DNA from: Spirodela intermedia
Taxonomy: Eukaryota > Streptophyta > Magnoliopsida > Alismatales > Araceae
DNA length: 64,000 bases
Assembly (NCBI GenBank): GCA_902729315.2
Contig: LR746270.1
Coordinates: forward strand, 5,483,721 to 5,547,720
Direction of reading: 5' to 3'
Within the stretch, counting starts at the first letter, position 1. Every line of letters starts with the position of its first letter. Below are positions 12,736 through 26,220 of the stretch, in pieces. The position numbers were made by a program, and so were the translations under genes. Under the pieces are notes generated by a model. It ran no database searches and was not told the origin of the DNA. It was given only the letters and a program-made list of their open reading frames with translations.

Positions 12736-13854
12736 ATAATTACAAACTAGTAGTTGCATCTATGTATTACTATCTTATATATATACGCTAATTAGTAGGT
12801 AGAGAATGTAATTATATGTGTTACTAACTCATTATGACATTCATAATGTTTCATCATTTAAGTCTTAATGCATATTATTTTACTTATTTTATTTATATTA
12901 TGAGACTAATCCTACTTGACTTTTATAATGTTAAGTGGTGATTTTTTCACTTTTTTTTTTATAATTATTTGATTATAAGGACTTAGGTGAGCTCTTATTA
13001 TGAGTTGGAAGTAAAGAAAGAAGTCCAAACCTCCCGCCTAATGAAAAGCTCAAGTCTTGTGAAAGGGCCAGCCTAATATGCTTATGGGCCTAAGAAAGGG
13101 CGTCATTTTGGTTTAGCCTATTTGAACTTAAAAAGGCTATAAAGAAATGAGATCTAGACTATTCATCTTAGGGTGCCTTAAGATAAGATTAAGAGAAGGA
13201 TTATAGTGTTGCACTCATAGAATGATCTGTGCCCTCTATCAAGGGAGTCAGTTATTAATCATAACCATCCATTAGAGGGGCCTAATTTTCAAGAAGATTA
13301 TAGCATCTCATCCCCCTCTTAGAGAGTGTTTTTTGCCTCTCTCTCTAGTAGTGGCTAGTTGAAGGAAACAAAAGAGAAATCAAAACTTGATCAAAGATAT
13401 TCTCATGCCCAAGATCATTGTGGAGAAGATATTACCTATAGCACACCAAGATCATCACAAATTGAGCATCACTTGGCTTAGAACTGATGCACAACAAGAT
13501 TTGTGTAAGATCTAGATTTAAAACATTCTTATAATCCTCTCTATAGATAGATTAAATTTTAATTCGAACTAATTTTATCATTTATTTTATCATTCTATTG
13601 AGTTAGATCCATTCTTTCTCCTTTGTCATGCTTTTTATAACTCGTCTACACCTTTTTACATTTAATTCGTCCTTCACAATCTCACGTATATATATCTATA
13701 ATAAATAAAATAAATAGAATTCATACTCTCATTACTCACGTTCTTTGAGGATCGACTCTTACTTATCTTAAATAGAAGAGTGATATTTTATAAATATTAT
13801 TTACATGAATTTAGTTGCATCACGATGATATATTTAACCTCTAATTTGAGTTCA

Positions 13855-13990
13855 TAAAAATCTCACGAGAGATAGAGAGAGAAAGAGGTTTCATGAAAGA
13901 AAAAAGAAAAATCTCATGAGAGATAAAGAGACAAAGGTCTCACAAGAGAAAAAGAGAGAGAAACACATATGAATAATTAGGAGAGAGAAA
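13855..13990. repeat. Second purine-rich GA array
   Basis: Repeats of the form TCTCA(C/T)GAGAGATAGAGAG alternate with CATGAAAG and CACAAGAG, similar to the array at 12520-12735. The two may be parts of one degraded tandem-repeat region. Confidence 0.65.
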
Positions 13991-15354
13991 TAATGGTCAA
14001 CTCTTTTTATAGTGATTTAGTTTCATGTATAACTTGATGTTTATCAGATGAATGTGTATTCGAGAATTCACATGATATGAGGTCAACCATGAATGTCTTC
14101 ACCCTATTTTAATACTTCAAGGCTCATTAATCAGCCTTTAATCTCACTAATTTTGTGTTTGAAATCAGAAAAATAATCGTTATTCGTGAAATGCTAGGAA
14201 CATAAATACTTTTAGATTCTATTGTGAAAATCAATAGAAAATAAGTTGGACACAATCTTAACTTGATCTTAGACGAGTTTTGTAGGATTTATAAAAGAAA
14301 TGAAGGTCATTCATAAGGATTTGAATTAATTATACTAATTTCAAAATCAAAACATGTACAAAATAGAAATACATTACCATAAAATATAAGTAAATGATAA
14401 AATTATGTAAATAAATATTAAAAGTAGGAAAAAAATTATTACCTAAATATATTTTGACTCTTGAGCAAGTAAAGACACTAGTATTACGTCTTCAGATGTG
14501 TCATACCATATTAGAAGTTGCAGAAGTATCATCTGAAATTACTATGTTGCTTGTTAAAGAGATCTGTGAAAAAAAGAAGTTGACCACATTGTCACTGTCA
14601 TTTGGGGAGAGAAGGGAAAAATTGACCACTCACTAGAGGCCTTGAGTGTAGTGATATGGTTTTAAGTTGTTATTAGAATCATCAATCAATTTTAATAATT
14701 TATAGAACTAGATTCATAAATAATAATAATAATAATTTTAAATAGATATAGTGGTGAGCTAAGTCATCTCCTCAGAGAAGGGTTTTAAAAATCTTTTTAC
14801 TCTCTAATTTAAAGAATTACGAAATTAATTAGAAGATTTAAATCGATATTCAAAGTAATAAAGGAAATAAAATGGAAAATAAATATAAATACGAATTTAA
14901 AAATTAAATGAATTGAAATCAGTAAACTAAATATGCTTTGGAATGATAAAAATAGAAGAGAAACAAGTAAAGAAATAATTAAACCTAATAAAATCATGAA
15001 AACTCTATTAAAAATCAAACTTACAACCCTTAGAATACATGGCCTGATGTGGACTTCTGGGTAGTGCTTCTAAGTCTTGCATCCTATTCAACAGAATGGA
15101 TTTAAGGTGAAAAGGGTAGAGGAGAACAATCAAAATTAACGATACACTCTTCAGATTCCTAGTTTTGCATGAGAAAGAAGAACAACATTATCTCTCAAGA
15201 ATAACCCCAAGAAAAACTCCTAAAAAGACTCCTTTTCTCTCCCCCTTCTTCCTTCTTGTACCCCAGATCTATAAATCACGTTTTCTATTTTAACTTCCTA
15301 TTTTTTGTTATATTTTTCTGATTTTTCTCTATTTTTTCCAACATTTTCCCCTTT

Positions 15355-15715
15355 TCTCGCACGACAATAACTGATATTATCTGTTTTACCAGATGGTAAT
15401 CGATATTTGAATATATACCCTTTCGCACGTGCGAGAGAATAATCATTATCGTCTGTTTTACTAGGGATAATTAATGTTTGTAAATATATCCTCCAAAGTG
15501 TGGATCGATGAAGACTGTTGAATCTGCTAGCGGTCGTTGTTGGATACTAAAGCGACTTTTTTGTATGACGGCGGTGATGATGTGGCTTCATGCAGTGCGT
15601 CGGATCTACTAGAGGTTGCCATTGGATCCTGGAGCTACTTTTTTGTATCGGTGGTGGTGACGTGGCTTCATGCGGTGTGCTGGATCTGACCATTACTATC
15701 GCGCTACCATTAGAT
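15355..15715. repeat. Two sets of imperfect direct repeats
   Basis: A unit containing TATC(T/G)TCTGTTTTAC appears at about 15360-15425 and 15426-15495. Downstream, a roughly 90-base unit containing CGACTTTTTTGTAT / CTACTTTTTTGTAT and GTGGCTTCATGC appears at about 15520 and 15610, with a partial third copy after 15680. Local GC content is higher than in the flanks. Confidence 0.6.
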
Positions 15716-16479
15716 CTGAAAAGAACAATAAGATAAAGTTAATCCCATATCGGAAATATTATGCGAGTGTTATTATATTTAATAATGATGTCATCTGATT
15801 ATATTTATTTTAATGCCTAAATTTTTTGAAAAAATTACATAAAATATATTTCAGTTAATCATAAAAATTGGCATAACAATATTTTATTTAAAAATAAAAT
15901 AAATGAGAATTAAGCCTCAAGATATAAAATAAATTCTCATCAATTTATTTATAAAATATCAATTTAAATTAAGATTTAGAGATGCTCATTTAAATAACAA
16001 ATAAAATAATTAACATGATAACTTGTGAAATATTTCTCAAATATGTATTATTCTCCCTGATTTGATAATAGATTAGCATATAGTTTTCACAAGTTATCAT
16101 ATAGCTATAGAAGTAGGGATCAAGGTCATTATTTGTTGGAGGCATTGATCAAGTAAAATGAGGAAAGAACATATGCCATAGTTGTGACTATTGTTGGGAA
16201 TTTAATGATGATCAATAATGTATATTTTGATTAGATAATAATTAATTAGTGTATTTATATTGCTATTGGATTAGGTGTGCTTAGTTACGTGACACTGAGT
16301 GATGAATAATCAACCTGCCATGAATTATTGCTAACCGTGAACTTAAGTTCCTAGTATCGCGATGCTTTGCTCATTGTCATATCATCCTTTCTGGTCATGT
16401 GTGTGTTGAGCGACGCAAGATTTGCAAACCACAAATAGAATGCTTTATGTTTCAGGTATTGTGGTAGAAACAAATGATA

Positions 16480-16860
16480 AGATTTAGTCCAACATCAAAA
16501 GTTTTTTAGTGTTTGAGCTCAATATATATCAAAGGTACATTTTCTATGCAAGATCACTTCTCTTGAAAAAATTAATGCTCAAAATCATCTTGGGAGAAGG
16601 CAATAAGTGGTTTGCCCTTGCACACACATATGTACAACGCTCCTTGTTCCACAACTAGTTGGTCCCCAAGATATGGCATAGAGTGACACACATATGTGTG
16701 AAGTGAAACATTAGCCACTAGAGCCCAGCTCATGGCTCTCCTAGTCTAGGTCCACCCACTCAAGCATAGCACCCCTTTATGTCAATTATCAAGTGTCAGC
16801 TTGCCACCGGGTAGTATTTTTTTATTTTATTTTTATATGTTATAAAATAAAAAATTATGC
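16480..16860 (-). repeat. Degraded main-family LTR fragment, reverse orientation
   Basis: Scattered matches run in the reverse order of the main LTR: GATTTAGTCCAACATC, then AATATATATCAAAGGT, CTCCTTGTTCCACAACTAGT, AGAGTGACACACATATGTG and GAGCCCAGCTCATGGCT. They correspond to the minus strand of the middle of the LTR. Strong divergence makes the edges approximate. Confidence 0.5.
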
Positions 16861-18599
16861 TAAATCCTTTAACTTCAAGCTTCCAAAATTAACAATATAT
16901 TACTATATTTATTCCACAAGTTAACACACAAATAAAATAATAAAACTATTTAAACATAAAAAAATCAAGCTTTAACATATGACGTCTAGTGTTTTGTGAC
17001 TTCACCAAATCTGTTATCTCATCACTTAGTTATCTTAATAATTGATTAAGAGAAATTATTATAAATATGAGTTGATTGATTTTCAAATTGATTTAATAAA
17101 TAATGTGAAGCTTCTTGTTTGTTGTTGACACATACAACATGAAGAGCTTGATGGTGAACATTGGATCTTTGTATCTTTATTGATGTTCTAGATGAAAATG
17201 CTCTAGTACATAAGTCTTTATCTCGTAGTAATTTTCATATTTCTCAAATCTCTAACATTTGAAATAATTATTTAAAAGCTTACCAGTTTTCAAAATAGAC
17301 AATAACAACATTTGGACATTCTAAGCTTTGAATATCTTTATTTTTATTGCTATTTGAATTCCATTTTGACTCTAAGTTGGTTAACTTAGTGAAGGAAAGT
17401 TTGTTATCTACACACATTCTAGATCATTAAGTCTTTACTTCTTTTTTGTCCATATAAGTATTTGATGTGATAGTTTGAAGAATCTGTCTAATATCATATG
17501 AAAAATATAAAGTAGACAAACCTTCACTTTATATCAATTATTGTGAGATCATTATATATATAATTTAAGCAAAATATATCAATTTTGTGAATGTGTTGGC
17601 ACATGTGTTGACTCATATCATATGATTTTTTTTATTCTCAACGAATCTTAGGATAAGGAAACAACTAAATCTCATGGACTAAAAACCTTAGATTTGATTA
17701 TTGTTAATCAAATTATAATCAATCAATAAAAAATAATATGATTAATTTGGATAATATATCGAGTGTCTAAATGCTATAAATAAATCATATAAATAAGAAA
17801 AAATATCAGATGATAATTTTCAGTGATATTTCATTTTTAATTATAAAAATAAGGTTATGAACAAAAAAAATATCTATTTCGTCAATAATTGATAATTTTT
17901 TGTAGTACTTTAGCAAGCTATCATCCAAATCCTAAATAATATCTCCTTAAGAGTATATTATTTAGTTCTTTTGAATACAACCAATTGCCTAAGATTAACT
18001 ACTATCTCAAAAATAGACTCCAAAAGTTTATCTTACTGAAATATTTCATACATAATGTTTTGATGATGACACATACACAAAATATCAACTATGAGATCAA
18101 GTAATGCCATGTCTATGAATTTCAATGATAAATTACTACTTTATTTCTTAGGTTTACTAATAAAATTTTATTTTATTGATATTATATCTTTATTTTAAGC
18201 TTAGAATGTATATATTAGTGTTTCATAATAATATGTATTAGTTTCTCTTATAGCATATCTTAACTCTTAAAAGTCATATCACATTAGTTTTCAACCATTT
18301 AAATTTAAAACTAATTTTGGGTTTAAATGTTGAAGGATGAAGAAAAATAGGTGAAATTTTTAATCTATTTTATTTATAATTTAATTTTTGGTTTTTAAAT
18401 CTAATTTCTTTATAAATTCAATATGCAATGTACAATTAGTTTTGAATGATCACCTCTCACCCCTATACCATATTGAGATTATTATCAACATTTCCTAACA
18501 AATCATGTAAGTTGAATGGGCTTCGTAGCTAGTTAACATTTAAAAGCCAACAACTCAAGAACTAAATTCAAGTTAATTAGATTGATGGAGTCAACATGA
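16861..18599. other. AT-rich intergenic DNA
   Basis: Very AT-rich sequence with no long open frame and no recognisable repeat family. Confidence 0.5.
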
Positions 18600-19490
18600 G
18601 GGTTCATCCTCTTAGATGGACCCATGAGGAGGAAGAAGAGGGAAGAAATGAGGCCTGGTCACCCATGTGCCCCTTCTCCCCTATGGAGGGTGCCTCTCCC
18701 TCCAAGAGACACCATTAGATATCATTTGGGAGGGGGTGCCTTGAACTACCTTCCCCTCTTTCTATAAATCTTCAAACTCATGAATACTTGAAAAGTTGAA
18801 GTTGAATTTGGAATCAAGAAAGATCTTGTTATCACTCTCACCTCTTGGATTAGGGGTTCCTCTTCTCTCTTGTTCACCTCTTGGGTTAAGAGTATCTTCT
18901 TCTTCTTGCCCTCTTGGATTAGGGGGACCCCACTCTCTTTCTCTTCTCCCACTTTGTTGTCCTTCCATCTCATTGTCAACTCTTTCTTTCCTCTCTCTTA
19001 CCATTGCTGCCGTTCCACCTCCTAATCGTCTGCCATGTTGCCAGCCCACCTTTCTTTCTCTTCCACTGTTAGAGCCATTCCCCCTTCTTGCCATCTACTC
19101 TGTTGCCAGCCCACCTTTTTTTCTCTCTTGTCATTGTTGTCTTTCCACCTCCTCACTGTCCACCCTGTCACAAAACCTTCTCCTTTATCTCTCTGAATGT
19201 AGCCATTAAACCCCCCCTTCTCTCTCTCTCACCAATGCCCTCGATTCACCCCTTTTCTCCCTCCAACCACTTCCTTTTTTATTAGCTATTTATTCCCCCA
19301 TTGGCTCTCCCGCTGTTGCCCCAATTTGCTCCCCCTATTCTAGTTATTTATTCAATTATTTACGTTGACCCTAGTTACTCGGCCCAAATGGCTCATTCTT
19401 TTGAATCACACTACTCGACATTGACCTTCAATAATTCTTTCTATCATGTGAGGAAATTTCTAACAAGACTCGAGGAATTCTAGCAAAATA
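18600..19490 (+). other. CT-rich repeat block, possible LTR remnant
   Basis: A GC-richer island. It has a TATA-like CTATAAAT at 18764-18771 followed by a pyrimidine-rich region with three copies of a 45-50 base unit around CTTGGATTAGGGG (18835-18935), and two copies of TGTTGCCAGCCCACCTTT (about 19034 and 19099). A TATA followed by a CT-rich leader resembles the U3/R part of a plant LTR. I find no matching second end. The 137-codon frame here has low-complexity Ser/Leu composition and is not called as a gene. Confidence 0.4.
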
Positions 19491-22320
19491 AGAATATTTC
19501 AGAATTAAGAACCTTTATTACAAAGGTGCATTCATTTTCAATTTCTCATGAAGTTGGTCATTAATTTTTAAAATCCTTGCTCTTAGAATTTGTGAGATTC
19601 ATAGGAAAACCACCTGCATGTGAGATATTGGTGGTCCAAATTATTTTTGAGAAGTCTTGTTTGATTCTTTGAATTAAATACCCTAACAGGTAATTAATAA
19701 TCCTAATTCTCCTCAAATTGCAGAATCATTAAAATATTAAGCATTCAAAGTTATAATTTAAGTGACTCTAAGGACCAACATGTAGTTCTCTTTAATGGAA
19801 CCTCTTCTAGCCTCCTTGTCCCATACCATAGATCCTCTATGACCAGATTTAAGTGACAATGTCTCCTAAAATTAGCTAGTTTTCTAATGTGAAAGGATAA
19901 CAAGAATCAAATTTGAATGTTCATTGTCTTCTTGAATGATTCATATAGTTAGATAAAATCTAATAATTATATAATCATTTAAGAAATAAAATACATTCAA
20001 CATAGTTATTATGTAAATTATCTTTATTAAATGATTTTATGATCTTATTACTAATGATCAAATCAAAAGTGTTAATCCTTGAGAATAAGTTATCTTTACC
20101 TTAAGAATATTTGAGGATTAAAGATTAAATGAAAGAATCCATAAAGGTTATATGAGAAATGTTAATGCAAAAAATGTGAAATATGTTCTCTTTGAGGATA
20201 TAATTATTTAACTATATCGTATAATATTCAATATATTGAAATGATGTTCAGTAGGTTCACTAATATATTACACACATTAAGTCATCAAGAAAATGATAAT
20301 AATAATAAGAAATTAATAAGATGTTCAAGTTTCAAAGAGAGCATCTAGGCAGTCACATGTCAATTGCTTACATGAATAAAAGGTCAAGGTAAACTTGATG
20401 ATTTGAATCCAAAGTGATCAAATGTTCTATGTAAAGGAAAATTCAATTAAATTTTGGACAAAATAGTCACACAAAAATAGAGATTAGAAGATTAAAAGGT
20501 TCAAATGGTACTATTGTTGATTAGAAGATTTTTTAATGGAGATTTTGGATATTCGAGATCAGATCAAACATGAAAACTAGTGCAGGACGAAGGCTAAATT
20601 ATTGAAGATAAGTTATGTATAGAAAATTTATTGAACACAAAGATTCAAAGCTATATATCATGTTCTTTATACAGTATGCATGAATGACAAAAAAGAATGC
20701 TAGTTCGTAATGACCTTTGCTCTCTATCTGACCCTGAAATAATTGGGTGGTGACAAGAGAGTGTATTAGGTAAAGACATGTGGTGCTAGTAGCCACATTT
20801 GACCGTAGAGGGGTTGGGGTATTTGAGGAAATGAACTTGAGTTATTTGGGTGATTCATCTCATAAATATTGTTGTATATTCCTAAGAGGAATAAGTAAAT
20901 ACTAGTAGCTGGACAAAGGATGAACTAATATAAAAGTATGATGTTCTTAGTGAGAGAGATAAAGTGCATTCGGAATGTACGTATGTCTACAAATTTATCA
21001 AAATAGGCTTAAATATGATAAATAAGTAAAAATTGAGAAACCCTAATTCACCCCCTGCATGGTGTTTCATGAACTTCTATAGTTTCAACACAATTGGTCT
21101 AGTAAAACCTAAGAACAAGTGTGTTCTTCAAGAATGAACATAGTTAGGAGGCTACCATTGTAAAAATTCTAGTGTAATTTAAATTTAAAACCCTTTTTTT
21201 TTCAAATTATGATTTTCAAGATGGTTGACCAACAATCAAATTAGAACCACATTAGTTCAACCCTCCTTCTTTATCTAATTATGGTCTAAAATCTAAAATA
21301 TATAACAACATTTAAATCAAAGATTATTTGAGATACATGAAAAACAGATGAATATATTATTGGTTTATGGATTAACTTATGATGGTTTTGATGATTTTTA
21401 GGTATTAGTAGGAAATCATGAAATTTATATATGATTGGAAATTAAATAAAAGATTGATGGAGGAAATGGTATTTAAGAGTTAAGATTATCTTAGTAATTA
21501 TCTAAGATATAGATTGGAGAAAATATCTTGTTCTATTTCAAGTTCTTGTCATGGATATGATTATTAAATATTGTGGAAATATCGACAACAAAATACTTGT
21601 GTGAGGTAAAGATGTTATCATCCCATGTGTAAGTCTCAATAATAAAAATATAAAGGTCTTGGAATGAAGATTTAGGTGAAATAAATCATAAACCTCACAT
21701 GCATAAATCCTACTTATCTAAATCCTATCCAACATGTCAATCTTGAGTTTTTCTTTATTTAACTTGTCGATCTTGAGTTTTTCTTTATTTACAATCATAA
21801 ATCCCACTTATTCTCTCACAGTGAGCACACCAAGAATAGATGTTCTCAATAGTAGAGTGTCTTCACACTAGAGGCTTTGATACTAGAATATCCTCAAAAC
21901 TAATTTTCATGAGGTCAAAGTTCCCTCCAATGACATGAATGAATGGAAACACAAGAGATAGATAGAAGAAATGAGACACCAGCCTACATTTATGGTCATA
22001 CAAGCCCTCGTCTATCATTTCAAACACACAAACATCTCACACGCATATATAAGGGGAGGTGCCCCACCTTAATTATTAGGGGTTAGATAAACTATATACA
22101 GGCTAATGAGAATAATACCCTAATAACCTTATAGAGCTGGATCTGCATACTAATTGTGGACCAAGGTTTGACCATTCCCCACATACCACCATCAATTCGG
22201 TAAGATCTTAACAGCGAGATCATACTCTATCGAAACTTAAACATACAAGAACAGAACAGATGACGTACGCATGCTTATGTCCATGTATCGTCAATGGATG
22301 TTATTACACCGAGGATCTGA
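19491..22320. other. AT-rich intergenic DNA, with YSL 3' UTR at its right end
   Basis: No gene is recognisable. A short tandem duplication of CTTGAGTTTTTCTTTATTTA lies at about 21741-21791. The last few hundred bases lie downstream of the YSL stop codon and may include its 3' UTR. Confidence 0.5.
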
Positions 22321-22358
22321 ATGCTTTTGGATATGCGTAAGAAAACTGGCAGTTCCCT

Positions 22359-24941
22359 TCATGCGCTCACAAACTTCATGCAGATGGGGGGATTGATCTT
22401 GGCCAGGGCAAGTACAGCCGAAGGAAGAGTCCACAGCCCGTCTCCGCACATCAGCCCGGAGGCCACCGCCGGGACCATGAGTTTACCCGCCTTGCTGTCG
22501 ATCCAGTTCCAGGTCAATACCACCACGCTTCCCACGCACATGTCGATGGCGAAGTTGGCGCCGACCAGGAAAGGCACCGCCATGACCATAGGCAGGGGGA
22601 TCCACTTGCCGTACTTCTCCGGGGCGAGGTCCCGGACAATATTAGACAAGACGGCAAAGGCGAAGAATCCGTAGCAGAGCTCCAGGCAGTTGCGGGGCAG
22701 CGCCGAGAAGCCCTCCACGCCAAGGATGGCCATGTTACGGTAGACGAGGGCGTAGGGGGCCTTGAAGTTGCCGTTAGGATTGCCCACGTCGAATGCCTTG
22801 TAGAAGAGGAAGAAGCTCAGCGGCGCGACGACGCAGCCCATGGCGGTGCCGACGGCCTGGCTGAGGAGCATCGACCGCGGGGATGTGAGGGTGAGATAGC
22901 CCGTCTTGAAGTCGTGCATCAGATCGGCGGCCATGTAGACGACGGACTTAATCAGCCCACAGCCGATGAGCCCGGCGACCACGCCGTTGTTCTCTCCCGC
23001 GACGGCGGCGAGGATAAACAGGGCGGCCTTCCCATAGTTGTACGCCATATTCATGTCCGTGAGGCCGGTGCCGTAGGCATTGCAGTAGCCTAGGATCGGC
23101 GCGAGCAGGTAGGCGATGACGACGTAGTACCACTTCATCTCCGAGAACATCAGGGGGATGGCGATGACAGAGCCAACGCCGAAGACGCCGTAGCTGGCGA
23201 AAGCCAGCCACGAGGGGATGCTGTCCTTGAGGAAAATCTCGTTCCTCTGGGCCTCTTCAAGTGGGAGATCTTCTTGATTGGGCACTGAACGGAGAATTTT
23301 CGCGTTCAGTAGCCATCTCGGAGTACAAGGAGTCGACAAAATCATTGCTCACTGGGACCATTCGAGATCGGACTATATAGACTTGGAAATAGGGCTGATG
23401 AACCTCGGTTCTTACCGACTTTTACCGTCTTCCCCTTTCGGTTGTGATATATGGTCCAGCAGGTACGAGCGAGAACCTTGACGAAACTGTAGAGTCCGTC
23501 CCCGAGAATCAGAGCGATGGAGACGAACACCTGCACAGAAGGCCCCGTGAAAACCATGCTGGGAGCCGTGAGGTAAACTGAAGCGACGAGCGAAGACCCG
23601 AAATGTCACCCACCTTATAACCAGTCAAGCTCTTCATGCTGCCCTCCGACAGCTTAGCGGGATACCACTCCCCCTTGAGGTTCCTTATGAAGGGCCACAT
23701 TATCCCCCATGAGAGGACTGCTCCGAGGAGGAGGGAGAGGTTCACGAGGTGGGAGACCAGCATGCCGGCGCCGACATAGGTAAGGCTGAAATCGAAGAAA
23801 AACCTGCGGAACCCAAAACTCTAATCGTCGTCAAAGAACCACAGAAATGGAGATGGATATATAGATAGATAGATAGAGAGAGAGAGAGCGTGGTGATTGA
23901 AACAATAGAAAGGAACATACGTGTTCCTCCAAGCTTTCAGACCGAAAGTGGGGAACTGAATGAACCCGCATGTGTCTCCCCCCGCGAAGAACCACTGGAA
24001 GAAGCTCCACAGGAAACTCACGCTGAAGAACTTGGCGAATCCACGCACTTGCTTCCTGGAAAAAGCGATCGTAGGTGAGCCATCCGTTGAAGAGAAGCTA
24101 TGCTAGGAGAGCGAAGAGGATGTTGTCGGTACTTGGCCATCTTATCGCCGTGAGCGGTGTAGAAGCCATTGATCAGGACGGCGGTGGCTGTGCCGCTAGG
24201 AAAAGTGAGCTTGTCGTCGAGGATCAAGATCTGCAGGAACGAAATCCACAAATCGTTATTCAGGGATGCTTTGAGGTAATAATTTAGGAACAGCGGAGGA
24301 TAGTGGAGAAAGGCGGCTGACCTTCCTCAGAGGGATGAGAATCGCGAGACCGACGAAGGTAGTGACGAAGAGAAAGGCCGTAATCCAGCCGATTGCGGGC
24401 TCTTTATAGCTTCCCGGCGTGTTCCCTTTCGTCTCGGCTCCCCCTGTTAGCTCGTAGGTCCTCCTGTTGAGCCCCAGTAGATACGAACCGAACCCCGCTG
24501 CATTACGAGTAATACGTGTCACAGACGACTTCGGCACTTAGAATTAGACGATTTCAGATTGTCTTAGTTCTGACCCCCCACGGCGATGGTGTAGCAGGCG
24601 ACGGCGCAGGTCTGGACAACCGTGACTTCCTGCCGGGTGAAAGGGGTGGATACCACTCCGGCTCTGTGGAGGAGTTTGGTCCAGGACTTGAGGAAGACAA
24701 AGGCGAGGAGGGCCGCGGAGACGTTGAGCGTGGGCACAAGCCCGGTGGTGAGGTTCAGCTTCATGACGATCACGCTGTAGACCGAACCGATGATCAAGCT
24801 TGCCACAATACCCCGGACCGTCAGCTGCTGCGTCCACGGCGGGATCTTCTCCTGCAGCCGCATTGGGTGATTCTCTTCCGGGTCCTCCCTTCTCTGGGTC
24901 TCGTCCCTCCCGTAATCCTGCATGTTCGTCCTCAGGAGCAA
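22359..24941 (-). CDS. YSL: Yellow Stripe-Like metal-nicotianamine transporter, 7 exons
   Basis: Oligopeptide-transporter family protein, proton-coupled, carrying Fe/Cu/Zn-nicotianamine or phytosiderophore chelates across a membrane (family knowledge; substrate not readable here). Exons on the minus strand: 24941-24575, 24497-24322, 24230-24133, 24055-23921, 23803-23614, 23530-23416, 23284-22359. Phases join without stops into 668 residues, normal for YSL. Landmarks in order: [165 protein letters not shown] and the end [11 protein letters not shown]. Many hydrophobic segments fit a polytopic membrane protein. Start: first in-frame Met at 24941; Met7 (24923) is possible. From memory it is closest to the YSL12-14 / AtYSL5-7-8 type; the subgroup is uncertain. 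Confidence 0.94.
23867..23888. repeat. (GATA)n(GA)n microsatellite in a YSL intron
   Basis: Four GATA-type units followed by GA dinucleotides lie inside the 117-base intron between exons 4 and 5. Confidence 0.8.
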
Positions 24942-25000
24942 GGGCCCTATGCGCTACTTGATTGCCTTTCAGCTTACTCTGTTCCTCTCCACGGCGGAAG

Positions 25001-25007
25001 ATTTATA
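25001..25007 (-). promoter_or_regulatory. TATA box of the YSL gene
   Basis: TATAAAT on the minus strand lies 60-66 bases upstream of the YSL start codon, in GC-rich surroundings. That leaves room for a transcription start about 30 bases downstream and a short 5' UTR. Confidence 0.5.
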
Positions 25008-25784
25008 AGCCTTGTTTGACCCACTGTGCCGAAGCGAGAAGAAGGCAAGGAGACATGATGCGCGGAGTTCTCGTCACAGAAACGACGTGAATCAGGCCTG
25101 GTTGCAGTACAGCCAGCGGGGTGCTGCCACGGGACTTCGTTGTCAATTATTAGGGTCAATTTGGAAGAAAGAAAAGTCATGTGGTGGCTATTCCTCCCGG
25201 CAATCCGTCACCGTCATCGGAGATTTTTTTAATTTTTTAATTTTTCCCATGCCGACATTATCTAGATTGTTTATTATAGTAAAGGTCAGAGAGGGTTAAC
25301 CAACGAAAGGATGTTTCACTCAGAAATGGACGGAGAATTAATAATTAGGTTGTCAACGTTTATTTCGACGTTTGGAGAATGTCGACACCTTATTGACTAA
25401 AATGTATGCCGAACGTGTCAAACGGAGTCCGTGGCCTAACTCCATTTGTATATCTTTTCCCTACTCGAGTTTCCTCATATCAAGAGAATACAGTATTAAG
25501 CATTGTGGATACTGATTTCAGCAACAATGTTTGACAAATCAACGAGGGAAAGAGCTCCTTACATAATGTTATGTTCATATGTGTAAGGGATGGTGAAAGA
25601 GGTTTCATGTCATTCTTTCTATGATGATATGGTCAAAGAACCCATAGCAATGCCAGAAACAAAAGCAAGGTAATGCCAAGACGCCTTATGACACTACCCA
25701 TTGATAAGGAGCGACAAAAATGGAAATGGAGGAGAAGTACGGGGAGTTGACAAGAAATATGAGAATATTAGAAAATATAATTTA

Positions 25785-25807
25785 CGGAGAGAGGGAGAGA
25801 GAGACAG

Positions 25808-25882
<75 letters not shown>
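25785..25882. repeat. (GATA)n and (GA)n compound microsatellite
   Basis: About eight GATA units are flanked by long GA runs. Confidence 0.95.
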
Positions 25883-25887
<5 letters not shown>

Positions 25888-26220
25888 GGAAAGGGAGAAT
25901 TAAATTTTTTAATAAGTTCACTTTGATCAACAATAAAGAAATGAAAACATGAGTATGTCAACTTATATCATAAAATAATGAATGTAGTTTTCAACACTAG
26001 GAATAAATATATAAGGGCTACCCATGTTTGAAATTTCATTAGGTAAATTTGTGATTTTATTCAATGATGATAACACAAAGTCCAGAAAGAAAATAAAAAA
26101 GTATCAATTAATGTATCCTAATGAACTTCTATAAAACATAAGTAAAAATCATAATGATTATTTAGTTAATTAATCTGTGTAGTTATAAAATAATAAGTAT
26201 ATATATAGCTTACTATAGTC

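Larger units (their letters stand above)
11383..16479. other. AT-rich intergenic DNA without recognisable genes
   Basis: I see no exon with family resemblance. The stretch contains two purine-rich arrays and a pair of direct-repeat blocks, listed separately. The rest is low-complexity AT-rich DNA, probably decayed transposons. Confidence 0.5.

Noticed and set aside
18796-19209. 137-codon plus-strand open frame
   Set aside because: Translation of CT-rich tandem repeats (Ser/Leu/Pro), with an equally open opposite strand; no domain seen.
24516-25019. 167-codon plus-strand open frame
   Set aside because: Antisense shadow of YSL exon 1; no family resemblance.
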